A DNA stretch of 64,000 nucleotides from Gari tellinella (taxonomy: Eukaryota > Mollusca > Bivalvia > Cardiida > Psammobiidae): assembly GCA_922989275.2 (NCBI GenBank), contig OV277867.1, forward strand, positions 3,968,001-4,032,000, written 5' to 3'. The position numbers and the translations under genes were made by a program. The notes beneath the pieces are model-generated. The model did no database searches. It was not told the origin of the DNA and was given only the letters and a program-made list of their open reading frames with translations. Below are positions 31,641 through 41,581 of the stretch, piece after piece. Position 1 is the stretch's first letter, and each line of letters opens with the position of its first letter.

Positions 31641-31815
31641 ATGTGCGGCAGCCATTTTGAAAATATGGCGGCCATTTTGATTTTTTGAGTGGCTAACGGG
31701 TTTTCCTGAAAGAACAGCTATCAATGCACATCCATGCAAAGTTTGACGCTTGCTTACAAAGTTGCAAGATTTTGATGATAACTTGATTTAATTCCCCTAG
31801 CTAAAACACAAACTC

Positions 31816-32059
31816 ATGAAAGAAATTCATCAGGATAGCTACAGAACATGCTAGTGCAGTGACAAATTATATTGCCAGACACAACCATGTTATAGACTGG
31901 GAGGGTGTAAAAGTGATAGACAGAGAGAATAACACATCCCTGGGGAGGTTAAAAGAATCACTATGCATCGTACAGGAGGACAGAGTCATGAACAGGGACG
32001 AGGGGGAATATCTAATGAGCCCCATCTACCGGCCGCTGTTTACTAATGCCCAGAAGTAA
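31816..32059 (+). pseudogene. Retroelement C-terminal fragment, Penelope/GIY-YIG type
   Basis: It reads FIRIATEHASAVTNYIARHN, HVIDWEGVKVIDRENN, LGRLKESLCI and MNRDEGEYLMSPIYRPLF, then a stop at 32057. The HVIDW...VIDREN...KES...MNRDEG order is characteristic of the C-terminal region of Penelope-like and related GIY-YIG-bearing retroelements. Only this tail is present, and it starts right at the edge of the 4.7-kb element. The clade is uncertain. Confidence 0.6.
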
Positions 32060-32065
32060 ACAAAG

Positions 32066-32790
32066 CTTATCATGTCCAAGAATGCAGGCCATATTTACAG
32101 GATTGTCGTTCATGCTCACTTTATTATATCAGACGTAAACCATTATCTCCCTTGGTCCACGAGATCAATTATCGATTTGTTAGGCAGACTATCGGGAATC
32201 GCTTGACCATCTTAGCCTTGACCAGAAACGAATGCTTCGTTATCATTCGGCTGCCTCCGGAACACTGGTTCCGGACTCGTTCTTATTCTCAGCGGGACCT
32301 CTGAAAAGCCATTTGTGTTTATCTGCTGATTAAATTGTTACTTTAACATTCGCGTTCTACATCAATTAAAAAAATAAATACGAAAGAAGACTCAAGCAGG
32401 AAACGCAACACAAACAATACACCCATCTCTAAAGCAGAACACACACACAGCCATACCATAACAAACACACACACACACACACACACATACACACGCAATA
32501 CCATTCCTTCATCTACACACTAAATAGAAAACAACACGCAAGACAAACATAAAGCTAAGTGAACATAGGAGCCCGCCTTGGTACGGTCAGTAGCAATCAA
32601 TAATCAATTATAAATTAATTAACTATTAACAACCACACCCTGACCAGCATTATCGATCGAATCTTTCACTAGTATATTATTCGTACATCCACACTTAACA
32701 AACGATAGTATGAATTATGAGCAGACTAAGTAATTTGTCTATACGTCAATTTGCAAACTGTTAACCAATCGGATCAAAACTAATTGATAG
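32066..32790. repeat. Dispersed repeat, copy 1
   Basis: AAGAATGCAGGCCATATTTA, CGTAAACCATTATCTCCCTT, GCTTCGTTATC and CTGCCTCCGGAACACT at 32077-32270, and CCAGCATTATCGATCGAATC, CAGACTAAGTAATTTGTC at 32643-32760, match 37890-38320 in the same order. About 300 bp, including an A/C-rich microsatellite, separates the two halves here. The second copy lacks it. Confidence 0.75.
32400..32510. repeat. A/C-rich simple repeat
   Basis: A run of about 12 CA units at 32465-32489 lies within A/C-rich low-complexity sequence. Confidence 0.85.
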
Positions 32791-32799
32791 CTAAAATGG

Positions 32800-33730
32800 T
32801 AAAAAACAAAATTAAAATTAAATTAAAACATACATTTTTCGAATTTCTTTTTAAGGACATACGAGACCAAATGAATTCTCCGATGGATCTCTATGAAAAT
32901 TTCAGCATAGGTTCTTCAAACATATCTAAGTACAATGGCAAAAAGAAAAACATAGGTTATGATGGTATTTTTTTGTCTATGGGTATTTGAAATGTATGAT
33001 GTATCCATTCTCGGCAAAGAGTCGGCATGCGTTATTTTGCCTTTCTAAAGTAATGTAAAGTAATAATTGGCACAAACAAACATTAAAACAGTTAAAAAGT
33101 GATGCTTAGTGAAAGTATGATACACAGCGTATGGTTTATTGTCTGATATATATGCATTTTTCTTAATTGTTTTCGGCTCCAATTCAATGAAATCACCCAA
33201 TCAATCAAAATCTGCCCGAAATAAATTGATGAAACTTCTCACAATAAAAGCTATAGGTGTGAATAATAAGACAATGGTAAAAAAAGTATAAGTTATAATG
33301 CTTCTTTTGAAACTATAGGCACTTTCATACATATACCAATGGCCTAAATAAGCCGACGTCTTTTTCTATGTGATCTCGGGTTCACGCTCATATTCAATTT
33401 GATTGACGTTTTGGGTTATTAACTTAGCCTTATTAGATAGAGTATTTACCAAGATTCACGTACTTTTATTTATAAAGTACACCTTCATGCATTCAACGTA
33501 TGTATTACGCGATTGATGGAGATTGTTTGAAACCGAAAGAATCTACGGGAGGTAATGGATATGCACGATTTCGTTGAGTAACGATGCTTGATTTATCGTA
33601 CTTCGTTAAAAGCCACTTGGTGTCGCACGAATTGCTGGTGTATGCCGTTAAGGAGTGATTTACACATATAAGATTAATAGGATGGAAATGCCTAAATATG
33701 TTTCGAATAAGATATATTTGTATGAAAAAA
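32800..33730. other. Gene-free stretch
   Basis: AT-rich with no recognised repeat. The open frames seen here have no coding character. Confidence 0.45.
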
Positions 33731-33754
33731 CACAGAAAAATGATATTTTCTGTT

Positions 33755-34190
33755 CTATTGCAAACAGTTTGGATCAAGATCAGACCCCCAACAATTATGT
33801 GTCGGAAATTACTCTGAAAACAATCTTGATTTGAGTGTTTTGTGTGAAAAACAACAAAGTACTTAACGACCACTCATTGTTGACTGCAAGATATGAATTG
33901 TTTCCGATGGAAATAATAGCTTTAACGCGTTTATTTGGAAAGAATAACGCCGTCTCCTCATTATTGTATTTAATGCATCCTGCAAAAGGGAAATAGGCAA
34001 ACAGTGTAGACTCTGATCAGACGCCGCATTATAGGAATTTCAATATCAAGCAAAACGAAAATGAAAATTTAAACCAGGCACCCCTGTGCTACTCAGATTA
34101 AAATCATAGTTAACCTTTCTAAAAGTAAATTTCCCCAGTTTAGTGCATTGCGTTTTAAACGGAAAAGAATAATGTATCCTCTACTGTATA
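33755..34190. mobile_element. Decayed TA1-like copies
   Basis: GCAAACAGTTTGGATCAAGA (33761), TTAACGCGTTTATTTGGAAA (33921), GATCAGACGCCGCATTATAG and CATTGCGTTTTAAACGGAAA...CTCTACTGTA (34146-34189) are TA1 parts in scrambled or worn order. They are possibly two overlapping old copies. Confidence 0.5.
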
Positions 34191-34194
34191 TTAC

Positions 34195-34230
34195 CACGGA
34201 GTAATTAGAGCGAGCTCTAATTACTCCGTG
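34195..34230. repeat. Isolated 36-bp palindrome
   Basis: CACGGAGTAATTAGAGC, then GA, then the exact reverse complement. No copies are seen elsewhere in the window. Confidence 0.85.
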
Positions 34231-34730
34231 ACATTGCGCACAAAAATTACAGCTATCCGTATCTCTAACTGGATGTAGAGAAAACTCATCCCTTTTAAAG
34301 TTTTAGAATGTTCCAATCTAAACATAACTTGGACAGGTCAGAAGAAAACACTAATATAGAAAAAGCACAGGTTTCAACAGCACACAAATATCTACACCAC
34401 TGTTATCTATAAATATAAAAAGTATAAACCGTAAAACGACATTTTCTGATTAAAATTAAATCCCCCCTCCCCCAACATTTTGTTTTCTTCGAACATCTTT
34501 TAGACGGAATGCGAGTTAGTACTATGTGCTTGTGTTACGTTTTCGTGAAAAGTGGTGGTGGGGGAGGGATAATAACACGCAACGGGCATCTGGATGTTAT
34601 AGGCGAATTCGTGACAGGTTACACTCAATTTCTGCGCCAACGGAAAGCATCTCGCCACTTAATGTTTATTTGAAGTATAATATAGGTGTTCGGGAATCTC
34701 TCAATCAGTCGAACACAACTCTATTGCTAT
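34231..34730. other. Gene-free stretch
   Basis: No recognised gene or repeat. The open frame at 34526-34732 has no recognisable similarity. Confidence 0.4.
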
Positions 34731-34853
34731 AAATAGTAAAGCCTCTCTATTACGACCACTAAAAGAAGGCTAATTGAGTGTTTAAAAGACAGGTGACAGC
34801 TTAAGAAAGTTGACAGTGAAAAAGAAAGCTACTCGTTTTACTGTCACCTTGCC

Positions 34854-35910
34854 TTAAGGCCTTTCGCTACCGGAAGTCGGTCTTGCGGGCGAGCGGATAT
34901 GCGTCTGGACGACACATACTTTTTTCGTACGTGTTTATACTAGAAAATTTATATAAAGGAAATGTTGATATAAATTAGTATAATCCTTCATAGCGCAGTT
35001 AGTATAGTGGTTGACTATAGTGGTTGACTAGCAATCCAAAGGTCATAGGTTCGAGACCCATCCGATCCAAATATTTTTTTTTAGTGTCCGATTTATTGAC
35101 TTGTCAATCCATAACGCAGTAATCAAGAGACATGTTATGTTTAGTCTTCGTTGATTAGTACTAGTGATGTTTACGGTCCAAGTATATGTCCACTTACCTG
35201 TACGTTTTAGTTTAATGACTTACAAGTCAATTAAATCGGTATACATGTAAACGATTTGATCGAACTATAAAGCCACACCTTGAAGCTTATCAATACGCTA
35301 ACCTTTTCAAGATCGATATTGCCCATTATAATTATGTTCAAACAATATAATAAACCTTGTATGCAAGTCCATGAATAAATAATAATGCATTTTAATGACG
35401 AAGTTTTAATTCTAAGGTAGGTAACTGTATCTAAACAACAAATATCCCACATTTTAATAAGAAAATATGTTATTACAACAAATCCTGACTGTAATATTGT
35501 CTAATTTTTTCAGACTGTCTAGTTCATCAACCATATATTTGAATAAAATGAAAACAAATATACATTGAATGAGTCAGTTTTTTGTAATTCAATTTTTTAG
35601 CATTTTGCAAAATTTAAATAGCTGATAACATCTTTCTGAACACCTTTATTCAAAATGTTTTTAGCTTTTCTTGTAATGAATGTTGTGGACTACTTATTGG
35701 GCGAGAATTATAGTCATTAGCTTTATTCATTTTTAAGAAAAATAAAATCATCAAAATTCTAGGTTTTTGTCAGAAAAAAGACCTTAAAGACAAACCACAC
35801 GATAAATTTTGCCTATATTTACACACATTGTTTCTTAGGCTATTATCATTCTTCATGACAATTTTCATAACAATCGTATGGAAACTACGCGCATATGCGA
35901 AGTACCTTAA
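34854..35910. mobile_element. TTAA-flanked 1.06-kb insertion
   Basis: TTAAGGCCTTTCGCTACCGG at the left and GCATATGCGAAGTACCTTAA at the right give a TTAA duplication and a short imperfect inverted end (GGYMTTCGC). This suggests a non-autonomous piggyBac-like element (inference). A tRNA-like SINE unit sits inside. There is no protein-coding capacity. Confidence 0.6.
34988..35140 (+). mobile_element. tRNA-derived SINE-like unit
   Basis: A tRNA-like head with A-box TAGTATAGTGG (partly duplicated) and B-box GGTTCGAGACC is followed by a T run, then AGTGTCCGATTTATTGACTT and ATAACGCAG. The same head and body recur at 36748-36895. The loop reads CTAGCAA (Ala-like anticodon AGC), but the stems are poor. 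Confidence 0.6.
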
Positions 35911-35972
35911 GCAATCACACTATTGTAAAACCCTAATAATTAAGTGGTCGTATTAGAGACGTTTTATTATTA

Positions 35973-36175
35973 CTCAGAACAAACATACATGTATTTCAAA
36001 ACTAAAGCTTTAAAAGATGTATGTATGTTTGATTTAAGCAAGCTTTGAGAATCGAACGCAGAAATAAAACAGACCATTTTGGGAATGAGTTGGAACTGGA
36101 AGAATCCGACAACCATATGTCAGACTTCTATCCATTGATGCACTGTCCCCTTAAAGGAATGGTGCAAAGGAAAAA
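35973..36175. other. Gene-free stretch
   Basis: No recognised feature. Confidence 0.4.
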
Positions 36176-36310
36176 ACTGAGTGACTTACAGGTATAACCA
36201 AGCACTCAAAGAAGCCGAGTGACTTACAGACATAGCCAAGCACTCAAAGAAGCCGAGTGACTTACAGACATAGTCAGGCACTCGATTGCTGCTCTTGTAA
36301 AAGAGCAGCA
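36176..36310. repeat. 38-bp tandem repeat (3x) and a perfect hairpin
   Basis: GAGTGACTTACAG...CAAGCACTCAAAGAAGCC repeats with a 38-bp period from 36178. The last unit runs into the stem-loop TGCTGCTCTT-gtaa-AAGAGCAGCA (36287-36310). Confidence 0.85.
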
Positions 36311-36747
36311 AACGCACAGTCTAATTCACCCCGTCGGTGCAAGACCGGTGCATACAAATACAAATGACACCAAAGGCGTAAGTGATTACCCTTACGGGAA
36401 TCTATTCAAAGAACGCAAGTATTGCACTTTTCAATGAAATTGGCAGAAGGGAAATTTATGACATCTTAAATAAAACATTTCTAACATTCAGCAAGTTAAA
36501 ATAAATTCTGAATGTAATACAAAAAGCTTTTAAATTCACATGGTTACGTGGAAATATATCATAATAATTAATTCTTCATTCAATCTTGTACTAGCTGTGC
36601 TATCTGAATTAAATATAATGAAAATTATAAAACGTACATCAGTCGTTTTGTACTCCGTATCGCCACTGGTCCTAGATTAGCCCATATGAATAAATGGTGT
36701 TAGGATCCCAGCACCCAGCTCATACATGTACCACTATTCTACTTAAG

Positions 36748-36895
36748 TGCTGATAGCTCAGTCGGTAGTGTGGTTGACTAACAATCAAAAGGTCATAGGT
36801 TCGAGTCTCATTTGAGTCAAAACTTTTTATTCCTTTTTTTTTTTTTTTTTAAAGTCCAATTGTATTGACTTGTGGGTAAATAACGCAGATAAAAG
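36748..36895 (+). mobile_element. tRNA-derived SINE-like unit, second copy
   Basis: The head GATAGCTCAGTCGGTAGTGT with B-box GGTTCGAGTCTC and loop CTAACAA (Val-like AAC) is followed by a T run, then AAAGTCCAATTGTATTGACT and AATAACGCAG. It shares its body with 34988-35140. Confidence 0.6.
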
Positions 36896-37099
36896 ACATG
36901 CGAATGTGAATGCTGAATATAAAAGGACGATGATTTGGTGGTGACTGTATTAGCCAGGTAACAACGTCATAAAAACAATGAAATGACCAAGCAAAGTGGA
37001 GATTTGTTGCAGTCGACAGAATATTGCAAACGGCAATGACGTAGCAATGACGTAGCATGCCCAACTCTCTACAATGAAACCCAATGGGAGACACAGATT

Positions 37100-37315
37100 A
37101 TGTATGCTGTTCAGAGGGAGTTGTTTTAGGGAGGGAAATTAAGACTTGGTTTATATTTGCAAACAGCTTTAATCAAGATAAGACGCCGCATGAAGCGGCG
37201 TCTGATCTGGATTCAAGCTGTTTGTTACTCGTCATAATATTTCTTCTGCCAAATTGTCAACTTATATGTAACTTTAAGAAAAACGGCAGACGACAAATTT
37301 AAACAGATGATAGGT
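37100..37315. mobile_element. TA2 MITE fragment
   Basis: GAGGGAGTTGTTTTAGGGAG, the hairpin CAAACAGCTTTAATCAAGAT...GATCTGGATTCAAGCTGTTTG (tip GCCGCATGAAGCGGC), and GGCAGACGACAAATT. Both termini are missing. Confidence 0.75.
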
Positions 37316-37319
37316 CTAC

Positions 37320-37889
37320 CGTAGCTGCCGCAAAAATACAGAATCTTTTTAATATATACATATCTTCGACATTCCGCTTTCCCTGGCCTATCATATTGTT
37401 TCGGTCACAATCAGTGAGTTATATTCTCTCTTATCATTCCATCAACCGAAGTCCTTCGTCGTAAAATAAAATGGAAGGTGTTGACTGAAAAGGTGCGCTT
37501 CTGGTGGCTCGAAAAGCAGTGTGAGAGGTTCCAAAAGGTTAATTGGTTGTTTAAAGATATTTTTGAATGTCGATGGTTTTAGTACCTACTATACATGTAT
37601 TTAGGAAGTCAGATTAGGGTGAAGGCCATTCATGCTCCTGAATGAGATCGTCACTACACTCCCAAATATTTACATTCACCCAATTCAATTGCATTGGACA
37701 AAGTGACGTTCACTTTGTATAAACGCTATTTCTCGAGGGGCGGGATTTGTGTATACAATTCCGCAGAGGAGGCGGGGCTTATTGGTCTGCTATCCGCGAA
37801 TCATTTTGTTGCGTTGCTTCAGTAGTGCCGTTTCGGCTATTCCTTTCAAGGTACACATTATTCGTATTAACAACCTCTAATATGGATAA
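37320..37889. other. Gene-free stretch
   Basis: No recognised repeat or exon. Confidence 0.4.
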
Positions 37890-38320
37890 CACATACATGC
37901 ATCATGCCCAAGAATGCAGGACATATTTACATAGTTGTCTGTCTTGGTCTGTCTTGATCGTGATACGTAAACCATTATCTCCCTTTGTCCGCGAGATCAA
38001 GTATCGATTCGTTAGGCATACTATCGGGCACCGCTTGCTCATCTTTAGCCTTGATAAGAAATCACGAATGCTTCGTTATCGCTCGACTGCCTCCGGAACA
38101 CTGCTTCCGAAGTATTTCTTGTTCTCAGCGGGGTTTCGTGTATCAATGATCAATAAGTTATCACCAAACATTCGCGTTTTACAACTATTATACCCCGATC
38201 AGCATTATCGATTGAATCGATCAAACGGTGGTATGAATTATGATCAATTGGTCAGACTAAGTAGTTTGTCCATACGTCAAGTTGCAAACTGTTTACCAAT
38301 TTATTAAATCAAAATATCCG
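37890..38320. repeat. Dispersed repeat, copy 2
   Basis: It matches 32066-32790 in order (see that entry), without the microsatellite segment. A 186-residue open frame on the plus strand (37747-38307) crosses it. The other copy does not keep the frame, so coding is unlikely. Confidence 0.75.
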
Positions 38321-38329
38321 GTACTCTGA

Positions 38330-39130
38330 AAGCATGTGTAATAGACATATGTTTCTAGGGTCCTTTACCCCTATATATATATGGCATTTATTTATCACAC
38401 ATGGACATCAGCCCCAATCAACACACAGCGGGAATCAGATGAGTGAGATCACTGCCCTTGAACGATTACGGTGAATTACGGAAATATCCGATTATGGGTT
38501 GGGGAAAAATGACTAAGTCCGATTTCAGCATCACGACATTTGTCAATATTCAAATTAAATTTGAAGCAAAAAGACTTTATTCAAATTCAAAGCAAAAGAG
38601 ATTTTATAACTGTTTTGAAAACATTCTTTCACCTCATAACTGCTAAAAAATTCGCAGATATAAAAAGGATACGTTATTTGCGTTCAAAATCAGCAAACTT
38701 CACACTTTCATTTTTTTTTAATATATGTTTAATGTGTCCGACACCAACCATTTTCAAATCAAAATGGAAGCAAAAAGTCGTTAAAAAGAAAATTAAAATT
38801 TACATCATGTGAAAGAGAAGAAAATAAAGTATATTGCTATAACTGCTAAAATATTGACAAATATATGCACCACCTCAAAATATGACTTTGAAAATTATTC
38901 CCCTATATATTCTATATAGGGCAGTCAGGCCAGAAATTTATCCATATCGATTTTATCGGCTTTTTGCAAGGGGGACAACCTACTTGATTAAGCCAGTCAA
39001 AATGGACTGAAAGTTGGGTATGGACGTCATCCTCCAACGGTCAATTTCACAGTCTGAAGAAGGCACTCCAACGGAGTGCCGAAACTGTCATGTAAGTAAA
39101 AACTTATTTGGATATGCGAGTAGAAAATAA
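38330..39130. other. Gene-free stretch
   Basis: Very AT-rich near 38540-38820. At 39054-39090 a small stem-loop (GGCACTCC-AAC-GGAGTGCC) lies inside a wider ACAGT...ACTGT stem. No gene is seen. Confidence 0.45.
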
Positions 39131-39138
39131 TTTTAGAA

Positions 39139-39240
39139 GTAAACGCAAACTGTTTGGAACGAAATAAGACGCCGAGTAACCCAGTGTCTGTTCAGGTTTC
39201 AAAATGTTTGAGCAATTCGCCGTCTGACTTGGAATCCAAA
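39139..39240. repeat. Worn hairpin core
   Basis: GCAAACTGTTTGGAACGAAA, AAGACGCCGAGTAACCCAGT, GTTTCAAAATGTTTGAGCAA is the shared core with many changes. Confidence 0.55.
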
Positions 39241-39420
39241 TCATGCATAACGCGCCTCGGCAGAGTTTGTGGACTTAGATTTAGCTTTAGAGGTTAAATC
39301 GAAAGCAGATGACGCGTTTACCTTTCTACAAAACTTTTATAAATCTAGGCTTACGTAGATCTATAGGCTAACGACCGCTAGATATGTCTATATCAATTTA
39401 TGTTTTGGTGTTAATTGCCT

Positions 39421-39642
39421 TTAACCCTTTACCCCATATCATTCCTAGTTTTGAAAATAGGTGACTATTTAAAGCAGGTTGAAAGTAAAGCAGAATGCGC
39501 ATTAAGGCGCATTCTGGTTTACTTTCAGCCTGCTTTAGCTAACATCTGATAGAATATAAAAAAAAACATTTCTTACGATACATTTTCATAACTGTAATAA
39601 GTTTAATGTGCTAAAAGGCACTTCTGTGGGGTAAATGCTTAA
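39421..39642. mobile_element. PB1 MITE
   Basis: It starts TTAACCCTTTACCCCATATC and ends GTGGGGTAAATGCTTAA. The hairpin AAAGCAGGTTGAAAGTAAAG has tip GCGCATTAAGGCGC. Its right TTAA is also the left TTAA of the next element. Confidence 0.88.
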
Positions 39643-39852
39643 CCCTTAGCCCGCCAAATAAATTGTTGTCTGCTATATTTCTCGTCTGCTTCAAGTTTCA
39701 AAGTGCTTCAAAGTTGCTCAAAATTGCTGAAAATGTTGTCCGAGTGTCAATCAGCTTGGATCCGGATGAGACGCCGAGTTACTCGGCGTCTCATCCGGAT
39801 CCAAGCTGTTTGCATATGGAGCTATAGTCGTGAGTGGCAGGCTAAGGGTTAA
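39639..39852. mobile_element. PB4 MITE
   Basis: It starts TTAACCCTTAGCCCGCCAAA and ends GTGGCAGGCTAAGGGTTAA. The hairpin GCTTGGATCCGGATGAGACG has tip GCCGAGTTACTCGGC. The copy at 47931 is nearly identical in reverse orientation. Confidence 0.88.
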
Positions 39853-40214
39853 TGTCATTTACTGATCGTTTATCGAGTCGAAATGCATTTGTTTCATGCG
39901 CGGATCCAGCTATTTTGTCTAAGATGAGCGGAAGGGGACAACCAATTACTTACATTGGCAATTTATATTTGTCCGGGGGCGAAGAACCTCCTTCTTCTGG
40001 ATCCGCGAATCTTACCGTATTGTTCACGTTTTGAAAACCCCCTCGATTACTGAGATGGTGTATTTAGCTAATACATGTACATTTGTACTCTGAAGCAAAA
40101 CGATACGGATGAATCTCTCACGGTGTGCACACAGGTAGACCTACAGTGATGTGTTCAATAAAGAAATCGATGGCCGTCGATAGCCATCGATTGCGAGTTA
40201 GCTACCGGTCTGAA
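39853..40214. other. Gene-free stretch
   Basis: A short open frame (39852-40034) has no recognisable similarity. GGATCCGCG occurs in both orientations (39902, 39998). GCCGTCGATAGCCATCGAT (40172) is a small imperfect palindrome. Confidence 0.4.
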
Positions 40215-40452
40215 ATGCTGTGGAGAAAACGTTATTCGTCCGTTCAAACGCAAACGCATTGCAATGACATATAGAAAATGACAACCTTTTGACAATTCTG
40301 ACTACCAGTTTTAATCTGAGTGGCAAACAGTTTGGAGCCTGATCAGACGCCGGGTTACCAGGCGTCTGATCTGGCTCCAAACTGTCTGCAGTGAAAATAA
40401 CAGTTTAAGCGTAACCGGGATTATTTGGAAAGAAAACGTTTTCTCTACTGTA
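40215..40452. mobile_element. TA1 MITE, diverged
   Basis: TGTGGAGAAAACGTTATTCG at the left and AAACGTTTTCTCTACTGTA at the right. The core is intact (GGAGCCTGATCAGACGCC) with tip GGGTTACCAG. Confidence 0.82.
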
Positions 40453-40510
40453 CTCTGCACGCTGCACACGGGGCACAAACTGCTTACCTAAACAGCAAGC
40501 AGTTGTTACT

Positions 40511-40722
40511 TACAGTGGAGAATCTGTTATTCTTTCCCAATAAATGCGTTTACGCTAAAACTATTATTTGCACCGGCGTCTGATCAGGCTCCAAACTGTT
40601 TGCCACCAAGATAAACAAGAATGATCAGAATTGTCCAAAAGTTGTTATTTTCTACGTTTTAGCGCTTTGCGTTTGCGTACGTTTGCGTTTAAACGGGAAA
40701 GAATAACAGATTCTCCACTGTA
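40511..40722. mobile_element. TA1 MITE lacking one hairpin arm
   Basis: Complete ends (TACAGTGGAGAATCTGTTAT). The sequence jumps from TTATTTGCA straight to CCGGCGTCTGATCAGG, so the first arm has been removed precisely up to the palindrome centre. Confidence 0.9.
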
Positions 40723-41259
40723 ACACGCTACAGGATCGTTAAACCAAAACGTTTTTCACTTTGAACTTATATGTGAACATGTAAATTTATAGTACATATA
40801 TACATACTTAAATGGATTAGGGGTGCTGAGCCGTAACCGCTCGTTTCTATTGAGTCCAAGTAATGGGTAAGTAGGGGTTGAAACTTTAACTTGATATTCA
40901 AAATAAGATTTTGAAATCAATATGTCAACGTGGTCGAGACAGTACAGTAGTTATTTTACTGAATTAGGCCATGTGTTCGATACCCAGCGGATGCTGTTTT
41001 GTGGGGGCAACTACACACAATAATTATTACAAGAAGCTTATAGTATTCATGCAGTATTAGTATACATTTGCTTATCACGTGTCGTTCAAACTAAATATGC
41101 TGCAATAGATGACATCGCGTCAATATTCTAAACAAGATAGTAAGCTTTTAGAAAACGAAAACGAGTCTGCCGGAAGGGAAAGCAAAACGGATTGAAAGTT
41201 CGATTGGATTTGATCTAACCTTACCTATATTCCTAACACGTTGGACCCTTATTTTGCAG
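40723..41259. other. Possible intron 5' of an orphan exon
   Basis: No repeat is recognised. The last about 30 bp (CTATATTCC...CCTTATTTTGCAG) form a good splice acceptor for the next entry. Confidence 0.4.
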
Positions 41260-41345
41260 TGAGAGACCTCGCCGGAACATTTTACACGATGGCCATTCCA
41301 CGTGACCTGATGCTCCGGTACGGAGCTGTTTTTCCCTTGATTAAG
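41260..41345 (+). CDS. Candidate internal exon, protein not recognised
   Basis: It is flanked by the acceptor TTATTTTGCAG and the donor AAG-GTAAGA. The 86 bp read in phase 2 as RDLAGTFYTMAIPRDLMLRY then GAVFPLIK, a balanced protein-like composition unlike the surrounding AT-rich frames. It ends in phase 0. A PB4-like MITE starts 24 bp after the donor. I could not find matching neighbouring exons, and no family is recognised. It could be part of a gene whose other exons lie far away, or a chance match. Confidence 0.45.
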
Positions 41346-41369
41346 GTAAGAAATATAGTGATAAATTTC

Positions 41370-41581
41370 TTAACCTTATCCTGCGGCGATGTCGTCTGCT
41401 TCGAAATTGTCGTCTGCAAAGTTTGTTAAATTTAGATTTATACATTTCGTAAGTAAAGAAACCTAAAGAAGAGTGTCAAACAGTTTGGATCCTGATCAGA
41501 CGCCGCGTTACGCGGCGTCTGATCTGGATCTAAACTGTTTGCAAAAATCAATAAAGTCGCGACCAGCAGGCAAAGGGTTAA
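41370..41581. mobile_element. PB4-like MITE
   Basis: It starts TTAACCTTATCCTGCGGCGA and ends CAGCAGGCAAAGGGTTAA. The hairpin CAAACAGTTTGGATCCTGAT...GATCTGGATCTAAACTGTTTG has tip GCCGCGTTACGCGGC. GTCGTCTGCTTCG lies at the left. Confidence 0.85.

Larger units (their letters stand above)
27136..31803. mobile_element. 4.7-kb element with long terminal inverted repeats and an orphan gene
   Basis: The left edge TAGCTAAGGGAATTA (27136) and the reverse complement of the right edge, TAGCTAGGGGAATTA (31803), open an imperfect inverted repeat of about 150 bp. Shared blocks are AATCTTGCAA, TTTGTAAGCAAGC and ACCCGTTAGCCACTC, followed by ATGGCCGCCAT-type motifs. Between the repeats lies one decayed gene on the minus strand. 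The layout is that of a DNA transposon (inference). The target duplication is not resolved; AAA lies outside both ends. It sits about 70 bp past the LINE stop and just before a GIY-YIG-type retroelement fragment. Confidence 0.72.
34733..35972. mobile_element. TA3 MITE split by a TTAA-flanked 1.06-kb element
   Basis: The left part (AGTAAAGCCTCTCTATTACG, AGGTGACAGCTTAAGAAAGT, ACTGTCACCTTGCCTTAA) and the right part (CTTAAGCAATCAC, AATTAAGTGGTCGTATTAGA, GACGTTTTATTAT) rebuild one TA3 element when 34854-35910 is removed. Confidence 0.75.

Noticed and set aside
34988..36823. Two functional tRNA genes
   Set aside because: The A- and B-boxes are good, but acceptor and T stems do not pair well, and a shared SINE-like body follows both.
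37747..38307. 186-residue open frame on the plus strand
   Set aside because: It crosses a dispersed repeat whose second copy at 32 kb is interrupted by indels in this frame, and it resembles no protein family I know.
39050..39095. CTGAAGA, an 8-bp stem-loop and GAAAC, looking like a hammerhead ribozyme core
   Set aside because: ACAG and CTGT could form one further stem, but the bases needed for the third stem and cleavage site are missing: the UH step would overlap the CTGA core.
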